Shown: positions 1 to 9,041, counted from the stretch's first letter. The stretch is DNA of 64,000 nucleotides from Photobacterium sp. CCB-ST2H9 (GCF_023151555.2 NZ_CP100426.1:1054001-1118000), one strand, 5' to 3'. Notes: generated by a model from the sequence alone, not told the origin. Translations and numbers: made by a program.

Positions 1-1
1 C

Positions 2-787
2 TGGCTGCATGATCACAACCTGATTGCCAACCGTTTTCCGCTGATCCAGAACGGTGAAGTCACGGGCGTTGTTTCCAGTTTCCGGCTGAAGAATGAAGTC
101 GATCTGGTCAGCCGTAAGCTGACCCGAATCCAGCAGTATGCGGAAAGTCTTCGCAGCCAGTCCCATGAATACAATAATAAACTCCACACAATCGCCGGCC
201 TGATTCAGATCGGGGCCGTCGGGCAGGCACTGACGCTTATCGGGCAGGAAACATCCAGTCATCAGAGTTTTATTCAGACCATTATGCGAGCAACATCAGA
301 CAGTATTCTCGCAGGATGTCTGCTGGGGAAATATAATCGAGCCCGGGAACTGAATCTGGAACTGCAAATCGATGAGAACAGCCAGATGTCAGACATCCCC
401 CCGGCTTTGCCCCGGGAGCAGCTGGTCAGTATTCTTGGTAATCTGATCGACAATGCGCTGGAGGCCACCCTGCATCATCAGGGGGCCGGTGGTATTGTCA
501 TCCTGAGTATGAGTGATTTAGGCAAAGAGTTAATTTTTGAAGTCGATGATCAGGGACCTGGGGTTCCGGCCGGCGATGAAGATAAAATTTTTACCCGCGG
601 CTATACCACGAAGAATCAGGAAGGACATGGCATCGGCCTGCATTTAGTCAAACAACTGACCGAGCATCTGGGCGGCCTGATTACCGTTGAACCGGCCGAG
701 CCTTCAGGCAGTCGTTTTACCGTTTATATCCCGAAATCGCTGCGCCGGTCCGACGGTGCAGAACATGGAAGCGAGGAACACCAGTGA
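2..787 (+). CDS. Sensor histidine kinase, CitA/DcuS family (5' end outside window)
   Basis: This is the C-terminal part of a membrane sensor kinase that probably responds to a di- or tricarboxylate and phosphorylates the regulator encoded next. The frame is open from base 2, so the periplasmic sensor and membrane segments lie outside. Visible in order are the end of a PAS-like segment, the H-box around SHEYNNKLHTIAGL (typical of CitA/DcuS/DpiB kinases), the N-box LGNLIDNALEA, the G1 box VDDQGPGVP and the G2 box GHGIGLHLVKQL. The stop overlaps the GTG start of the response regulator by four bases (GTGA), so the two are translationally coupled. The ligand cannot be told from this fragment. Confidence 0.9.
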   Translation, partial: WLHDHNLIANRFPLIQNGEVTGVVSSFRLKNEVDLVSRKLTRIQQYAESLRSQSHEYNNKLHTIAGLIQIGAVGQALTLIGQETSSHQSFIQTIMRATSDSILAGCLLGKYNRARELNLELQIDENSQMSDIPPALPREQLVSILGNLIDNALEATLHHQGAGGIVILSMSDLGKELIFEVDDQGPGVPAGDEDKIFTRGYTTKNQEGHGIGLHLVKQLTEHLGGLITVEPAEPSGSRFTVYIPKSLRRSDGAEHGSEEHQ

Positions 788-1491
788 CAGCACCCATTTC
801 TGTCGTCATTGCTGAAGATGATCCGCAAATCGCGGAAATACAACGCAGATTCGTTGAAAAGACATCGGGCTATCAGGTCGTGGGGATCGCCCACGGCTTA
901 GACGAAGCCCGGGACTTAATTGATGTCTTCCGGCCACAGCTGCTGTTGCTGGATAACCAGTTTCCGACCGGCACCGGTCTGGAATTGCTGCGCGAGATCC
1001 GAGCCAAAAATTATCACACCGATGTGATCCTGATTACCGCGGCGAAGGAAGTCGACACCTTGCGCACCGCGATGCGAAGCGGCATTTTTGACTACATTCT
1101 CAAGCCCGTGGTGTTTGAACGTCTGCAGTCAGCTCTGTTTCACTACAGTGCCCATCTGAATAAATTATCGGATATGGAATCACTGGTTCAGAGTGATGTC
1201 GACGGTCTGCTCCAGCCCGCCAATGCGGAGGCGAGCCCTCTGAACACTGGCAATGCGAATGCTCCCCGGCTGCCGAAAGGCATCGACGGTCTGACGCTGG
1301 ATAAAATCCGCAATGTTTTTACCGGACCCGGTATCCATCTGAACGCGGAACAGGTGGGTCAGGAGATTGGCGCCAGCCGCACCACAGCCAGGCGTTACCT
1401 TGAATATCTGGTCAGCACAGATGAACTCTGCGCCGAAGTGTCCTACGGCAGCGTCGGACGACCCGAACGAAAATACCGAAACCCGCAATGA
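784..1491 (+). CDS. Response regulator, CitB/DcuR family
   Basis: A 235-residue transcriptional regulator paired with the kinase upstream. Residues 1-120 form a receiver domain with the acidic pocket EDD at 11-13, the phosphoacceptor Asp57 in LLLLDNQF and a conserved Lys in ILKPVVF. The C-terminal 70 residues hold a winged-helix/HTH (QVGQEIGASRTTARRYLEYL) as in DcuR, CitB and DpiA. The start is GTG inside the kinase stop codon. A rho-independent terminator follows within 30 bases, so this is the end of a two-gene operon. Citrate or C4-dicarboxylate control is the family norm, but no transporter target is visible here. Confidence 0.9.
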   Translation: MTAPISVVIAEDDPQIAEIQRRFVEKTSGYQVVGIAHGLDEARDLIDVFRPQLLLLDNQFPTGTGLELLREIRAKNYHTDVILITAAKEVDTLRTAMRSGIFDYILKPVVFERLQSALFHYSAHLNKLSDMESLVQSDVDGLLQPANAEASPLNTGNANAPRLPKGIDGLTLDKIRNVFTGPGIHLNAEQVGQEIGASRTTARRYLEYLVSTDELCAEVSYGSVGRPERKYRNPQ

Positions 1492-1516
1492 AGGGCGGTA
1501 AAGCGATGAAATCAAA

Positions 1517-1556
1517 ACGGGCCTTCTGAGACCTCAGAGCCCGTTTCCGGTTTTTT
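1517..1556 (+). terminator. Rho-independent terminator after the two-component operon
   Basis: ACGGGC pairs with GCCCGT around an inner TCTGA/TCAGA stem, followed by a T-run at 1551-1556. It lies between convergent genes and may serve both. Confidence 0.8.
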
Positions 1557-2547
1557 AAAGTTGCCGCGCAGTTATCAGCACTTCAGGGTTCGCAATTTCA
1601 GTCGGCTGGCCGTTGTTGTAGTTCACCAGATTCACAAAAGCTTTCTCAAAGTACAGCGTATAACTCTCTTGCTCGACAAAACCCAGATGCGGCGTACACA
1701 GCACATTCGGCATGGCAAGCAACGGCTCTTCATCCGGGTTGACTGGCTCCGTTTCATACACATCCAGGGCAGCAAACCCGGGGCGCCCTTCGCGTAAGGC
1801 CTGAATTAAGGCACCACTTTCCACCAGCTCAGCACGGCTGGTATTTACGAACAAGGCATCAGGTTTCATCAGCGCCAGATCAGCGGCGGTTACACTATCA
1901 CGGGTCTGCGCATTCAGCCGTAAATGCAGCGACAACACATCGGACTGGGCAAAAAATTCAGCTTTACTGGCTGCCGCACGGTAGCCCTGTCCGGCTGCAA
2001 GTTCCCGCGAGGTTTCACTTCCCCAAACCAGCACTGTCATCCCGAATGCTTCTGCAATGCGGGCAATCCGCTGGCCGATTTTGCCATATCCCCAGATCCC
2101 CATCGTCCGGCCGCTGAGTACCCGGCCCAGCCCCAAACTGCCCGACTGCTGCCATTTCCCCTGTTGCAGTTTCTCACAGTAAGCCAACAGATGGCGGCTG
2201 GCGGCCATGATCAGCGCCCAGCACAGTTCCGTCGGTGCAATGGGAGAACCTGTTCCTTCCGCCACCGCGACCTGATGCCGGGTACACGCGGCTAAATCCA
2301 GATGCTGGCTGATTTTTCCGGTCTGGCTGATCAGTTTCAGCTGAGGTAAGTGCCTGAGCAGTGCATCGTCAATCACGGTTCGTTCACGAATCAGCACAAG
2401 CGCCTCTTTGTCTTTCAGACGTTCGACGAGCGCATCCAAATCTGAGGCTGGCGTGGTGTATACCGTCACTTCATGTTCACGCAGCAGAGCATAACCGGGT
2501 AAAGTCCGGACAACATCCTGATAATCATCCAAAATCGCAACTTTCAT
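1555..2547 (-). CDS. D-2-hydroxyacid dehydrogenase family protein
   Basis: A 330-residue NAD(P)-dependent dehydrogenase of the SerA/GhrB superfamily, which reduces a 2-oxoacid or oxidises a D-2-hydroxyacid in the cytoplasm. It has the Rossmann motif GIWGYGKIGQRIA near residue 153 and the catalytic triad of the family: Arg in VNTSRAELV, Glu in YETEPV and His in CTPHLGF. The length is normal for the family. The substrate cannot be assigned; the N-terminus (MKVAILDDYQD) resembles the 'hydroxyacid dehydrogenase-like' branch rather than true 3-phosphoglycerate dehydrogenase. It appears to be a single-gene unit, convergent with the response regulator. Confidence 0.9.
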   Translation of the reverse strand: MKVAILDDYQDVVRTLPGYALLREHEVTVYTTPASDLDALVERLKDKEALVLIRERTVIDDALLRHLPQLKLISQTGKISQHLDLAACTRHQVAVAEGTGSPIAPTELCWALIMAASRHLLAYCEKLQQGKWQQSGSLGLGRVLSGRTMGIWGYGKIGQRIARIAEAFGMTVLVWGSETSRELAAGQGYRAAASKAEFFAQSDVLSLHLRLNAQTRDSVTAADLALMKPDALFVNTSRAELVESGALIQALREGRPGFAALDVYETEPVNPDEEPLLAMPNVLCTPHLGFVEQESYTLYFEKAFVNLVNYNNGQPTEIANPEVLITARQL

Positions 2548-2788
2548 GCTTTCCTTGTCCTCCGTTGACCAGAGGCGCTATTCAACCATGCACGGACAGA
2601 AAGCTCAATCTGTTGCTTATGACCACAAACTTCAATGAAAGCGTGACGGACAACATCGTTCAAACAACGCACAAACAAAACACATGCAAAATGACGTCCT
2701 CTTTTTCAGAGACTTAGCATGAAGTTGCTACGGAAAATGCCGGGCATCTGCTACTATTTCAGACTTCTTTGACCACAGACTGTCTCGC

Positions 2789-3214
2789 ATGACACACACG
2801 TTAACTTCAGCACGATACCGCACCGGAATGATTACCTTCATTCTGGCGTCTGTCGTTTGGCTGAATCTGTTGTCTGCGATTGTGGTGATCAACCCTGATT
2901 ATCATCAGAACGGCCGTCACTGGCTGACCGGTGATAAAGTTCTGATTTGTACAGTTCACGGGCTACAATGGGTGTCCGTCGCCGAGTTAACTCACCCGCA
3001 GGAAGAACATACTCAGGCACACTGGCAGAATCAATGCCCTCTGCTGAGCCCATTACAACCGCTCAGTACCAATCCGGATCAATTCCGCCAGGTCATCCTG
3101 ACCGCCATCGTTATTTTTGCCGGTGTCCGGATCGCTTCCCGGGTCTGGGCCAATAACAAGCTGTATACTTTATTCGGTCCGAAACAATCTCCGCCAGGAT
3201 TCAGCAATTCCTGA
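2789..3214 (+). CDS. DUF2946-like small membrane protein, copper-linked
   Basis: A 141-residue protein with one hydrophobic segment near residues 14-35 and a second near 103-120. Between them is a segment containing ICTVHG and a Cys near residue 83. Proteins of DUF2946 type often sit directly before PCuAC copper chaperones, as here (47 bases to the next start). I infer a role in periplasmic copper handling from this neighbour. The DUF assignment rests on size, topology and context and is tentative. Confidence 0.65.
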   Translation: MTHTLTSARYRTGMITFILASVVWLNLLSAIVVINPDYHQNGRHWLTGDKVLICTVHGLQWVSVAELTHPQEEHTQAHWQNQCPLLSPLQPLSTNPDQFRQVILTAIVIFAGVRIASRVWANNKLYTLFGPKQSPPGFSNS

Positions 3215-3261
3215 ACATAACTTTCAATTGATTGCTGAACAATTTCTACATGGAGAATGCT

Positions 3262-3870
3262 ATGAAAACTGAAAATACTGTGAAAATAATGAAAACTCTG
3301 CTGCTGGCTGCTTCTGTCTTCACTGCCGGACTGGCTCAGGCGCATGAATTTAAAGCCGGACAACTGCATATTGAACACCCCTGGTCCAAAGAAGTCCCGC
3401 CAATGTCATCTGTGGCTGCCGCATTTTTCTCAATTGAAAACCATGGCGATGAAAACGATGTTCTGCTGCGTGCTGAATCACCGATTGCTGAAAAAGTGGA
3501 ACTGCACGAACACGCCCATGAAAATGGCATGATGAAAATGCGCCAGGTCGCTGACATTCAGGTGCCGGCGCATGACACACAGTTGCTGCAGCCCGGCGGT
3601 TATCACGTAATGATGTTCAACCTGAAATCTGTTCCCAAACTGGGTGAACGCTTCCCGCTGACCCTGTACTTCAAGCATGCCGGTAAAGTCGATGTGGAAG
3701 TGAAAGTGGAAAAAGCCGACTACCAGATGGGAAGCAACCAGCCGATGGAACATCACAACATGGATCATGAAGGGATGGATCATGACCACATGGAAGACGG
3801 CGACATGGGTCATGATGAAATGAACCATAGCCATATGGACCACGATGACATGCACGACAACATGAATTAA
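3262..3870 (+). CDS. PCuAC-type periplasmic copper chaperone with His/Met-rich tail
   Basis: A 202-residue exported copper(I) chaperone that would deliver copper to respiratory oxidases. The chosen ATG has a GGAG six bases upstream; two earlier in-frame ATGs lack this. A signal peptide (KTLLLAASVFTAGLAQA) leads into a DUF461/PCuAC domain with the expected pattern: EHPW near the start, HEHAHENGMMKMR in the middle and a later HVMMF. The last 45 residues are an unusual run of MDH/HMDHD-type repeats, an extra metal-binding tail found in some marine proteobacterial homologues. It is probably co-transcribed with the DUF2946-like gene and ends at a clear terminator. Confidence 0.9.
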   Translation: MKTENTVKIMKTLLLAASVFTAGLAQAHEFKAGQLHIEHPWSKEVPPMSSVAAAFFSIENHGDENDVLLRAESPIAEKVELHEHAHENGMMKMRQVADIQVPAHDTQLLQPGGYHVMMFNLKSVPKLGERFPLTLYFKHAGKVDVEVKVEKADYQMGSNQPMEHHNMDHEGMDHDHMEDGDMGHDEMNHSHMDHDDMHDNMN

Positions 3871-3888
3871 TCTTCAGGTCATCATCCC

Positions 3889-3924
3889 TACCCCGTTCAA
3901 GCTTGCCGGACGGGGTATTTTTTT
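3889..3924 (+). terminator. Rho-independent terminator after the copper chaperone
   Basis: TACCCCGT (3889-3896) pairs with ACGGGGTA (3910-3917), followed by seven Ts. Bases 3925-4070 between this and the acr3 operator show nothing else recognisable. Confidence 0.85.
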
Positions 3925-4070
3925 ACCCGTTCGCCACGATGAAAACGGTCCGTTCTGAACCCCATCTTTGATCAGACAAAATCCGGCGTGACTCGCCTTA
4001 CTGCTTCAGACCATGAATTTCTGATGACAACGGTCACTGATTGTTGATCTCTTGAATTTTCGGACTAATA

Positions 4071-4090
4071 TATATGGAAATTCGAATATG
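4071..4090 (+). promoter_or_regulatory. Putative ArsR operator upstream of acr3
   Basis: The sequence TATATGGAAATTCGAATATG recurs almost unchanged at 5352-5371 before arsR. TTCGAA is palindromic at its centre. Repetition at exactly the two promoters of an arsenic locus makes it a strong candidate for autoregulation by ArsR. Its position also argues that translation of acr3 starts downstream, near 4190. Confidence 0.7.
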
Positions 4091-4189
4091 AATATAAGTA
4101 AGATATTCATCAGTGCAGAGACAGGAGCAAAGGCAGATCAACCGCGCTGTTCGCACTCGTCACCCGTTCACCCCATTGAGAGTTCCATC

Positions 4190-5266
4190 ATGAATCAAGA
4201 AACCACCATGACACTCAAGACCCGCAGTAAAATGCAGTTTCTTGACCGCTATTTAACGGTCTGGATTTTTCTGGCAATGGCCATCGGTATCGGCATTGGG
4301 GTCACCTTTCCGGGCATTGCGGCATGGAATGAATCCATGACTATCGGACAGACCAATATCCCGCTGGCGATCGGTCTGATCCTGATGATGTATCCGCCGC
4401 TGGCCAAGGTCGACTATCAGCTGCTGGGCAAAATCACTCGTGATAAACGCGCAATCACCTTATCTCTGGCCATGAACTGGCTGGTCGGCCCATTGCTGAT
4501 GTTCTCGCTTGCACTGATTTTCCTCGGTGATGAACCGGGATATATGACGGGCGTCATCCTGATTGGTCTGGCGCGCTGCATTGCGATGGTCCTGGTGTGG
4601 AATGATATCAGCGGCGGCAACAGGGAATACGGGGCTGCACTGGTGGCCCTGAACAGCGCTTTCCAGATCCTGACCTACAGCTTTATGGCCTGGCTGTTCA
4701 TTACCGTACTGCCGCCATTATTCGGTTTCAGCGGTTATGCCGTGGATATCACCATGCTGGATATTGCCAAAAGTGTTCTAATCTATCTGGGTATTCCTTT
4801 TCTGGCCGGTTTTCTGAGCCGGAAATGGCTGGTTCGCATCAAAGGGGAAGACTGGTACAACCGGGTATTCATTCCGCGTATTTCTCCTGTCACCCTCATC
4901 GCACTGCTGGGCACGATCGTGCTGATGTTCAGCCTGAAAGGGGAAATGATTTTCGAACTGCCAATGGATGTTTTCCGGGTGGCCCTGCCGCTGATGATTT
5001 ACTTTCTGGTGATGTTCTTTCTCAGCTTCTGGGCCGGAAGGAAAATGGGGCTGCCCTATGACCAGAATGCATCCATCGCATTCACCTCATCCGGCAACAA
5101 CTTTGAACTGGCGATTGCGGTCGCTATTGCCGTCTTTGGCCTGAACTCCGATCAGGCACTTGCCGGTGTGATCGGTCCGCTGGTTGAGGTGCCCGTCCTC
5201 ATTGCCCTGGTCAACGTCGCCCTTCGCATGAAGCGCACTTACCCGGTCGCTGCAGTGCAACACTGA
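4190..5266 (+). CDS. acr3: Arsenite efflux permease, ACR3 family
   Basis: Encodes a roughly 358-residue inner-membrane arsenite exporter with about ten hydrophobic segments. Near the N-terminus is [21 protein letters not shown], the usual ACR3 opening. The family Cys is in [20 protein letters not shown], which also carries the conserved [10 protein letters not shown] segment just after. The C-terminal [15 protein letters not shown] is also characteristic. In-frame ATGs exist further upstream to 4052, but the operator-like sequence at 4071-4090 makes 4190 or 4208 more likely. It belongs to the ars island with arsR, GAPDH, phosphatase and arsJ, and likely responds to As(III) through ArsR. Confidence 0.93.
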   Translation: MNQETTMTLKTRSKMQFLDRYLTVWIFLAMAIGIGIGVTFPGIAAWNESMTIGQTNIPLAIGLILMMYPPLAKVDYQLLGKITRDKRAITLSLAMNWLVGPLLMFSLALIFLGDEPGYMTGVILIGLARCIAMVLVWNDISGGNREYGAALVALNSAFQILTYSFMAWLFITVLPPLFGFSGYAVDITMLDIAKSVLIYLGIPFLAGFLSRKWLVRIKGEDWYNRVFIPRISPVTLIALLGTIVLMFSLKGEMIFELPMDVFRVALPLMIYFLVMFFLSFWAGRKMGLPYDQNASIAFTSSGNNFELAIAVAIAVFGLNSDQALAGVIGPLVEVPVLIALVNVALRMKRTYPVAAVQH

Positions 5267-5271
5267 TGCAT

Positions 5272-5293
5272 GAGGGTCTGCCGGCCCTCTTTG
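5272..5293 (+). terminator. Weak hairpin after acr3
   Basis: GAGGG (5272-5276) can pair with CCCTC (5285-5289), followed by a short T-rich stretch. It is a modest terminator candidate separating acr3 from the arsR operon. Confidence 0.4.
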
Positions 5294-5351
5294 TGAAAGT
5301 TTCATGACAATTGCATCGCTGAGATTGATCCATTCGGCCATCGCACTAAGA

Positions 5352-5371
5352 TATACGGAAATTCGAATATG
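5352..5371 (+). promoter_or_regulatory. Putative ArsR operator upstream of arsR
   Basis: The second copy of the acr3 operator-like sequence, with one difference (ATACGG instead of ATATGG). It ends about ten bases before the likely arsR start at 5381, so bound ArsR would block its own promoter. Confidence 0.7.
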
Positions 5372-5380
5372 GTAATAAAC

Positions 5381-5722
5381 ATGCTCCCCCATCAATTTTT
5401 CAAACTGCTGGCAGATGAAACCCGGGTACGCTGCGTCCGCTTGATCGTGAAAGAACAAAGTCTGTGTGTCGCTGAACTGACAGAGGCTTTGCAGGTCAGT
5501 CAGCCGAAAGTATCGCGTCATCTGGCGCTCCTGAGGGCCAGTGGTTTACTGGTTGACGTGCGTCAGGGGCAGTGGGTGTTCTACCGTCTGGCCGATGACT
5601 TACCCGGCTGGATGCAAAAACAGATTCACGGACTGGTCGATTCGAACTGTCTGGAACAGGAATATCAGCAAGACAGTGAACGACTGGCGGTCATGAAGCA
5701 GCGTTCAGTGTGCTGCCCATAA
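5381..5722 (+). CDS. arsR: ArsR-family arsenic-responsive repressor
   Basis: A 113-residue winged-helix repressor. The N-terminus MLPHQFFKLLADETRVRCVRL matches ArsR regulators that start at this point; an ATG at 5369 lies within the operator-like sequence and is less likely. The HTH is LQVSQPKVSRHLALLRASGLL. Instead of the classic CVC pair in the DNA-binding helix there is a single Cys (SLCVAEL), and the protein ends in a Cys pair (SVCCP), as in As(III) sensors of the C-terminal-thiolate type. It heads the GAPDH-phosphatase-arsJ operon and probably also controls acr3. Confidence 0.92.
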   Translation: MLPHQFFKLLADETRVRCVRLIVKEQSLCVAELTEALQVSQPKVSRHLALLRASGLLVDVRQGQWVFYRLADDLPGWMQKQIHGLVDSNCLEQEYQQDSERLAVMKQRSVCCP

Positions 5723-5756
5723 CAATTGAAAAATCATTTTGTAGGAAGAATCAGGT

Positions 5757-6758
5757 ATGACAATCAAAGTCGGTATTAATGGTTTTGGCCGCATTGGCCG
5801 TCTGGCACTGCGCGCGGCGTTTGACTGGCCGGAACTGGACTTCGTTCAGATCAACGATGTCGCTGGCGACGCAGCGACGCTGGCCCATCTGCTGGAATTC
5901 GATTCAGTGCAGGGCCGCTGGCATCATGCTGTCCAGGCCACAGGCAACCAGATTCTGATCAATGGTCAATCCATTGCCACAACGCAGGAAAAGGACATCG
6001 ACGCCGTCGACTGGTCCGGCTGCGATGTGGTGATTGAGGCCACAGGCGTGCACCGTAAAACATCGTACCTGAACAAATATCTGGCACAGGGCGTGAAGCG
6101 CGTGGTGGTTTCAGCCCCCGTGAAAGAAGAAGGCATTGCCAATATTGTCGTTGGTGTGAACGATCATATCTTCAATCCCGAACTGCACCGCATTGTGACT
6201 GCAGCTTCCTGCACCACCAACTGTATTGCACCTGTGGTCAAAGTGATCCACGAAAAACTGGGCATTGAACAGTCTTCGTTCACCACCATTCACGATCTGA
6301 CCAATACCCAGACCATTCTCGACGCGCCGCATAAAGATCTGCGCCGTGCCCGGGCCTGTGGCATGAGTCTGATCCCGACCACGACAGGTTCCGCATCGGC
6401 CATCATCGAGATTTTCCCGGAACTGAAAGGTAAAATTAACGGCCACGCCGTACGGGTTCCGCTGGCGAATGCCTCCCTGACCGATATTATTTTCGACGTC
6501 AAACGCGACACGACCGCCGAAGAAGTCAACCAACTGCTGCAAGAAGCCTCGCAAAGCGAGCTGAACGGTATTCTGGGCTACGAAGACCGTCCGCTGGTAT
6601 CAATTGATTACAAAGGCGATCCGCGCTCGACCATCGTTGATGCTCTGTCGACCATGGTTGTTGGCAAGCGCATGGTGAAAATCTATGCCTGGTATGACAA
6701 TGAAATGGGCTACGCCACCCGGACCGCCGAGCTGGTTCGCAAAGTCGGCCAGGCATAA
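5757..6758 (+). CDS. ArsJ-associated glyceraldehyde-3-phosphate dehydrogenase
   Basis: A 333-residue GAPDH. The NAD-binding segment is [13 protein letters not shown] and the active-site Cys is in [12 protein letters not shown], with the C-terminal [11 protein letters not shown]. In ars operons that also carry arsJ, this enzyme is known to use arsenate in place of phosphate, making 1-arseno-3-phosphoglycerate, which ArsJ then exports. It lies 34 bases after arsR and 11 bases before the phosphatase gene, so it is co-transcribed. The genomic context, not the sequence alone, separates it from the housekeeping GapA. Confidence 0.92.
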   Translation: MTIKVGINGFGRIGRLALRAAFDWPELDFVQINDVAGDAATLAHLLEFDSVQGRWHHAVQATGNQILINGQSIATTQEKDIDAVDWSGCDVVIEATGVHRKTSYLNKYLAQGVKRVVVSAPVKEEGIANIVVGVNDHIFNPELHRIVTAASCTTNCIAPVVKVIHEKLGIEQSSFTTIHDLTNTQTILDAPHKDLRRARACGMSLIPTTTGSASAIIEIFPELKGKINGHAVRVPLANASLTDIIFDVKRDTTAEEVNQLLQEASQSELNGILGYEDRPLVSIDYKGDPRSTIVDALSTMVVGKRMVKIYAWYDNEMGYATRTAELVRKVGQA

Positions 6759-6769
6759 GGAGTAGTTTC

Positions 6770-7264
6770 ATGACACATCCAACCTGGACTTTACCGATCA
6801 ATGACCGCAGCTCACTGGTCCTGACCCCTTGCCCCGGCACTAAAGGCGTCTCCCTGTCAGACAGCCTGGCGCAGCTGAAAGCGCAGGGCGTTCAGGCCGT
6901 CGTCACGGCAATCAATGCACAGGAAATGGCAGAGAAAGACGTCGCGGAATTAGGCCAGCTCGTTGTTGAGGCAGGTATGCTGTGGGCACATACCCCCATT
7001 GAAGACGATGCCGCACCCGGTGCCGATTTCGCAGCACAATGGCAGGCAGTAAGCCCGCACTTGCATACTATGATTGAACAAGGGGGCGACATCGCGCTGC
7101 ACTGTATGGGCGGTTCGGGCCGGACCGGTTTGCTTGCCGCACACCTGCTGCTGGAACTGGGCTGGCCGCTGTCCCGCATCATTGAAGCGGTTCAGTCGCT
7201 GCGTCCGGGCGCCTTCACCAAAGCTGTGCAGGTCGACTACATCCGTCAGGTCGCCTCAGAATAA
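6770..7264 (+). CDS. Dual-specificity-type phosphatase in the ars operon
   Basis: A 164-residue protein with the Cys-phosphatase signature HCMGGSGRTG (HCxxGxxRTG) near residue 107, resembling the CDKN3/kinase-associated phosphatase fold. The general acid Asp is probably in the EDDAAPG loop. It lies between the ars-type GAPDH and arsJ with an 11-base gap upstream. It is not an ArsC of the low-molecular-weight phosphatase or glutaredoxin type. Its role could be arsenate reduction by the same Cys chemistry or phosphoester hydrolysis; neither is shown by the sequence. Confidence 0.8.
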   Translation: MTHPTWTLPINDRSSLVLTPCPGTKGVSLSDSLAQLKAQGVQAVVTAINAQEMAEKDVAELGQLVVEAGMLWAHTPIEDDAAPGADFAAQWQAVSPHLHTMIEQGGDIALHCMGGSGRTGLLAAHLLLELGWPLSRIIEAVQSLRPGAFTKAVQVDYIRQVASE

Positions 7265-7312
7265 TCACAACATCGCCGTTTCTTCGCCCTGAGCAGAGAA
7301 GCGGCGAATCAA

Positions 7313-8563
7313 ATGAGTATCTTGTCTATGTTTGCCAAGTATTTTGCTCAGTTCAGCCAGCCGGTTCGCCAGTACATGCTGGTCACTTTCAATTACTGGA
7401 ATTTCACTGTCACTGACGGCGCCCTGCGCATGCTGGTGGTCCTTTATTTTTATGAACTCGGCTATTCCACCCTCGCGATTGCCTCTCTCTTTCTGTTTTA
7501 TGAATTTTTTGGTGTCGTCACCAACCTGATAGGCGGCTGGCTGGGCGCCCGGCTCGGCCTGAACCGGACGATGAACATTGGGCTGGGCATGCAGATTATC
7601 GCCCTGCTGATGCTGGCGGTCCCCAATCCGATGCTGACCATTCCCTGGGTGATGGCGGCGCAGGCACTGTCCGGGATTGCCAAAGATCTCAATAAAATGA
7701 GTGCCAAGAGCGCTATTAAGACCTTGGTGCCGGACAACAAACAAAGTGCCTTGTATCAGTGGGTCGCACTGATGACAGGCTCCAAAAATACCCTGAAGGG
7801 CGCTGGTTTCTTTTTAGGAGGGTTACTGCTCAGTATCATGGGCTTCCAGCATGCCGTACTGGCGATGGCTGGCGTTCTGGCCCTTGTCTTTCTCGGCAGT
7901 ATCATGTCGCTGAAAGCGGATCTGGGGAAAGCAAAGAGTAAGCCGAAATTCGCGGAAATCTTCTCTAAATCAGAAAGCGTCAATATTCTCTCTGCAGCCC
8001 GGATGTTCCTGTTTGGTGCCCGGGATGTCTGGTTTGTGGTCGCGCTGCCGGTTTACCTCGGTTCTGTCTTTGGCTGGAACCACAGTGCCGTCGGCGGCTT
8101 CATGGCGGCCTGGGTGATGGCTTATGGTTTTGTGCAGGGGTTTGCGCCCCGATTCACCGGAAAAGCACAGGGTAAGGTGCCCGACGGACATGCGGCCACA
8201 CGCTGGGCGTTGCTTTTAGCCTTGATTACAGCGGCCATTGCTACGGGCGTTCAACTGGAATGGCAACCAGAACTGGTCATTATCGCCGGTCTGATGATTT
8301 TTGGTGCAGTGTTCGCGATCAATTCTTCGCTGCACTCTTATCTGATTGTCAGTTACGCCAAAGACGACGGGGTTTCACTGGATGTCGGATTCTACTATAT
8401 GGCGAATGCAATGGGCCGGCTGGTCGGCACAGTCCTGTCTGGCTGGGTCTTCCAGATCGCCGGATTGTCAGCCTGTCTGTGGGTGTCTTTTGCGTTTCTG
8501 GCACTGACCACACTCATCTCACTGAAGCTGCCCAAAATTCAGGCTTATCAGGTGGTCTCTTAA
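7313..8563 (+). CDS. arsJ: Organoarsenical efflux MFS transporter ArsJ
   Basis: A 416-residue, 12-segment major facilitator protein opening with QPVRQYMLVTFNYWNFTVTDGALRMLVVLYF, the characteristic ArsJ start. It would export 1-arseno-3-phosphoglycerate made by the adjacent GAPDH; the product breaks down outside to arsenate, so the pair acts as an arsenate efflux path. It is the last gene of the arsR operon. No strong terminator follows. Confidence 0.92.
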   Translation: MSILSMFAKYFAQFSQPVRQYMLVTFNYWNFTVTDGALRMLVVLYFYELGYSTLAIASLFLFYEFFGVVTNLIGGWLGARLGLNRTMNIGLGMQIIALLMLAVPNPMLTIPWVMAAQALSGIAKDLNKMSAKSAIKTLVPDNKQSALYQWVALMTGSKNTLKGAGFFLGGLLLSIMGFQHAVLAMAGVLALVFLGSIMSLKADLGKAKSKPKFAEIFSKSESVNILSAARMFLFGARDVWFVVALPVYLGSVFGWNHSAVGGFMAAWVMAYGFVQGFAPRFTGKAQGKVPDGHAATRWALLLALITAAIATGVQLEWQPELVIIAGLMIFGAVFAINSSLHSYLIVSYAKDDGVSLDVGFYYMANAMGRLVGTVLSGWVFQIAGLSACLWVSFAFLALTTLISLKLPKIQAYQVVS

Positions 8564-9041
8564 ATTTGCATGATCTGTCGTATCTGATACTTGATATGAC
8601 AGATCTGTTAGCCAGTCTTGACTCGAGCGCAGCGTTCAGCCTGCCGGATTCATCACTCACAACGGGGCAAACGTATTTTATTCAGACTGCAATTTGTGTT
8701 TTGCTCAATGGTATGTCGCGCATCAATTCCGAATCAATCTCAGTATTTTCTGATGCGCGCCAGACACTCTTTGCGTTGCGAGCACAAAGAGTGCCCAGAA
8801 ATGCTTTTTCTTTCTCTCGTGCTGCCCGGGCCGGTTATAAGCGCTCCCTGCGCCGACAACCTAAAAATTCATCCATGAATTTTTCCCTGGGATTGTCAAT
8901 GACTTAGGTTCTCGAGTGTGATTGAACCGTTCCGTTTTAAAACAACCTGTTAGAACGCTCATCGCAAGGAAACAAAACTGACAGATTGCATTCGAATCTT
9001 ATCCAAAACACACTCATTCACATCATCGAAGTAAACTGATT
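8564..9041. other. Intergenic region between arsJ and the sulfurtransferase gene
   Basis: About 480 bases without a convincing gene. Open frames here are short and have atypical composition. A 9-bp perfect inverted repeat, CACTCTTTG (8765-8773) with CAAAGAGTG (8785-8793), lies in the middle, not followed by a clean T-run. Nothing else stands out. Confidence 0.5.

Noticed and set aside
3746..3864. Regular short repeats resembling a CRISPR or satellite
   Set aside because: They are codon-level repeats (MDH units) inside the copper chaperone gene.
4052..4189. Extended N-terminus of the arsenite permease
   Set aside because: The added residues are not like ACR3 and the segment contains the probable ArsR operator.
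8618..8878. Open frames of 60-110 codons in the arsJ downstream region
   Set aside because: No ribosome site, low-complexity Ser/Arg-rich translation, and one is a continuation of a shadow frame of arsJ.
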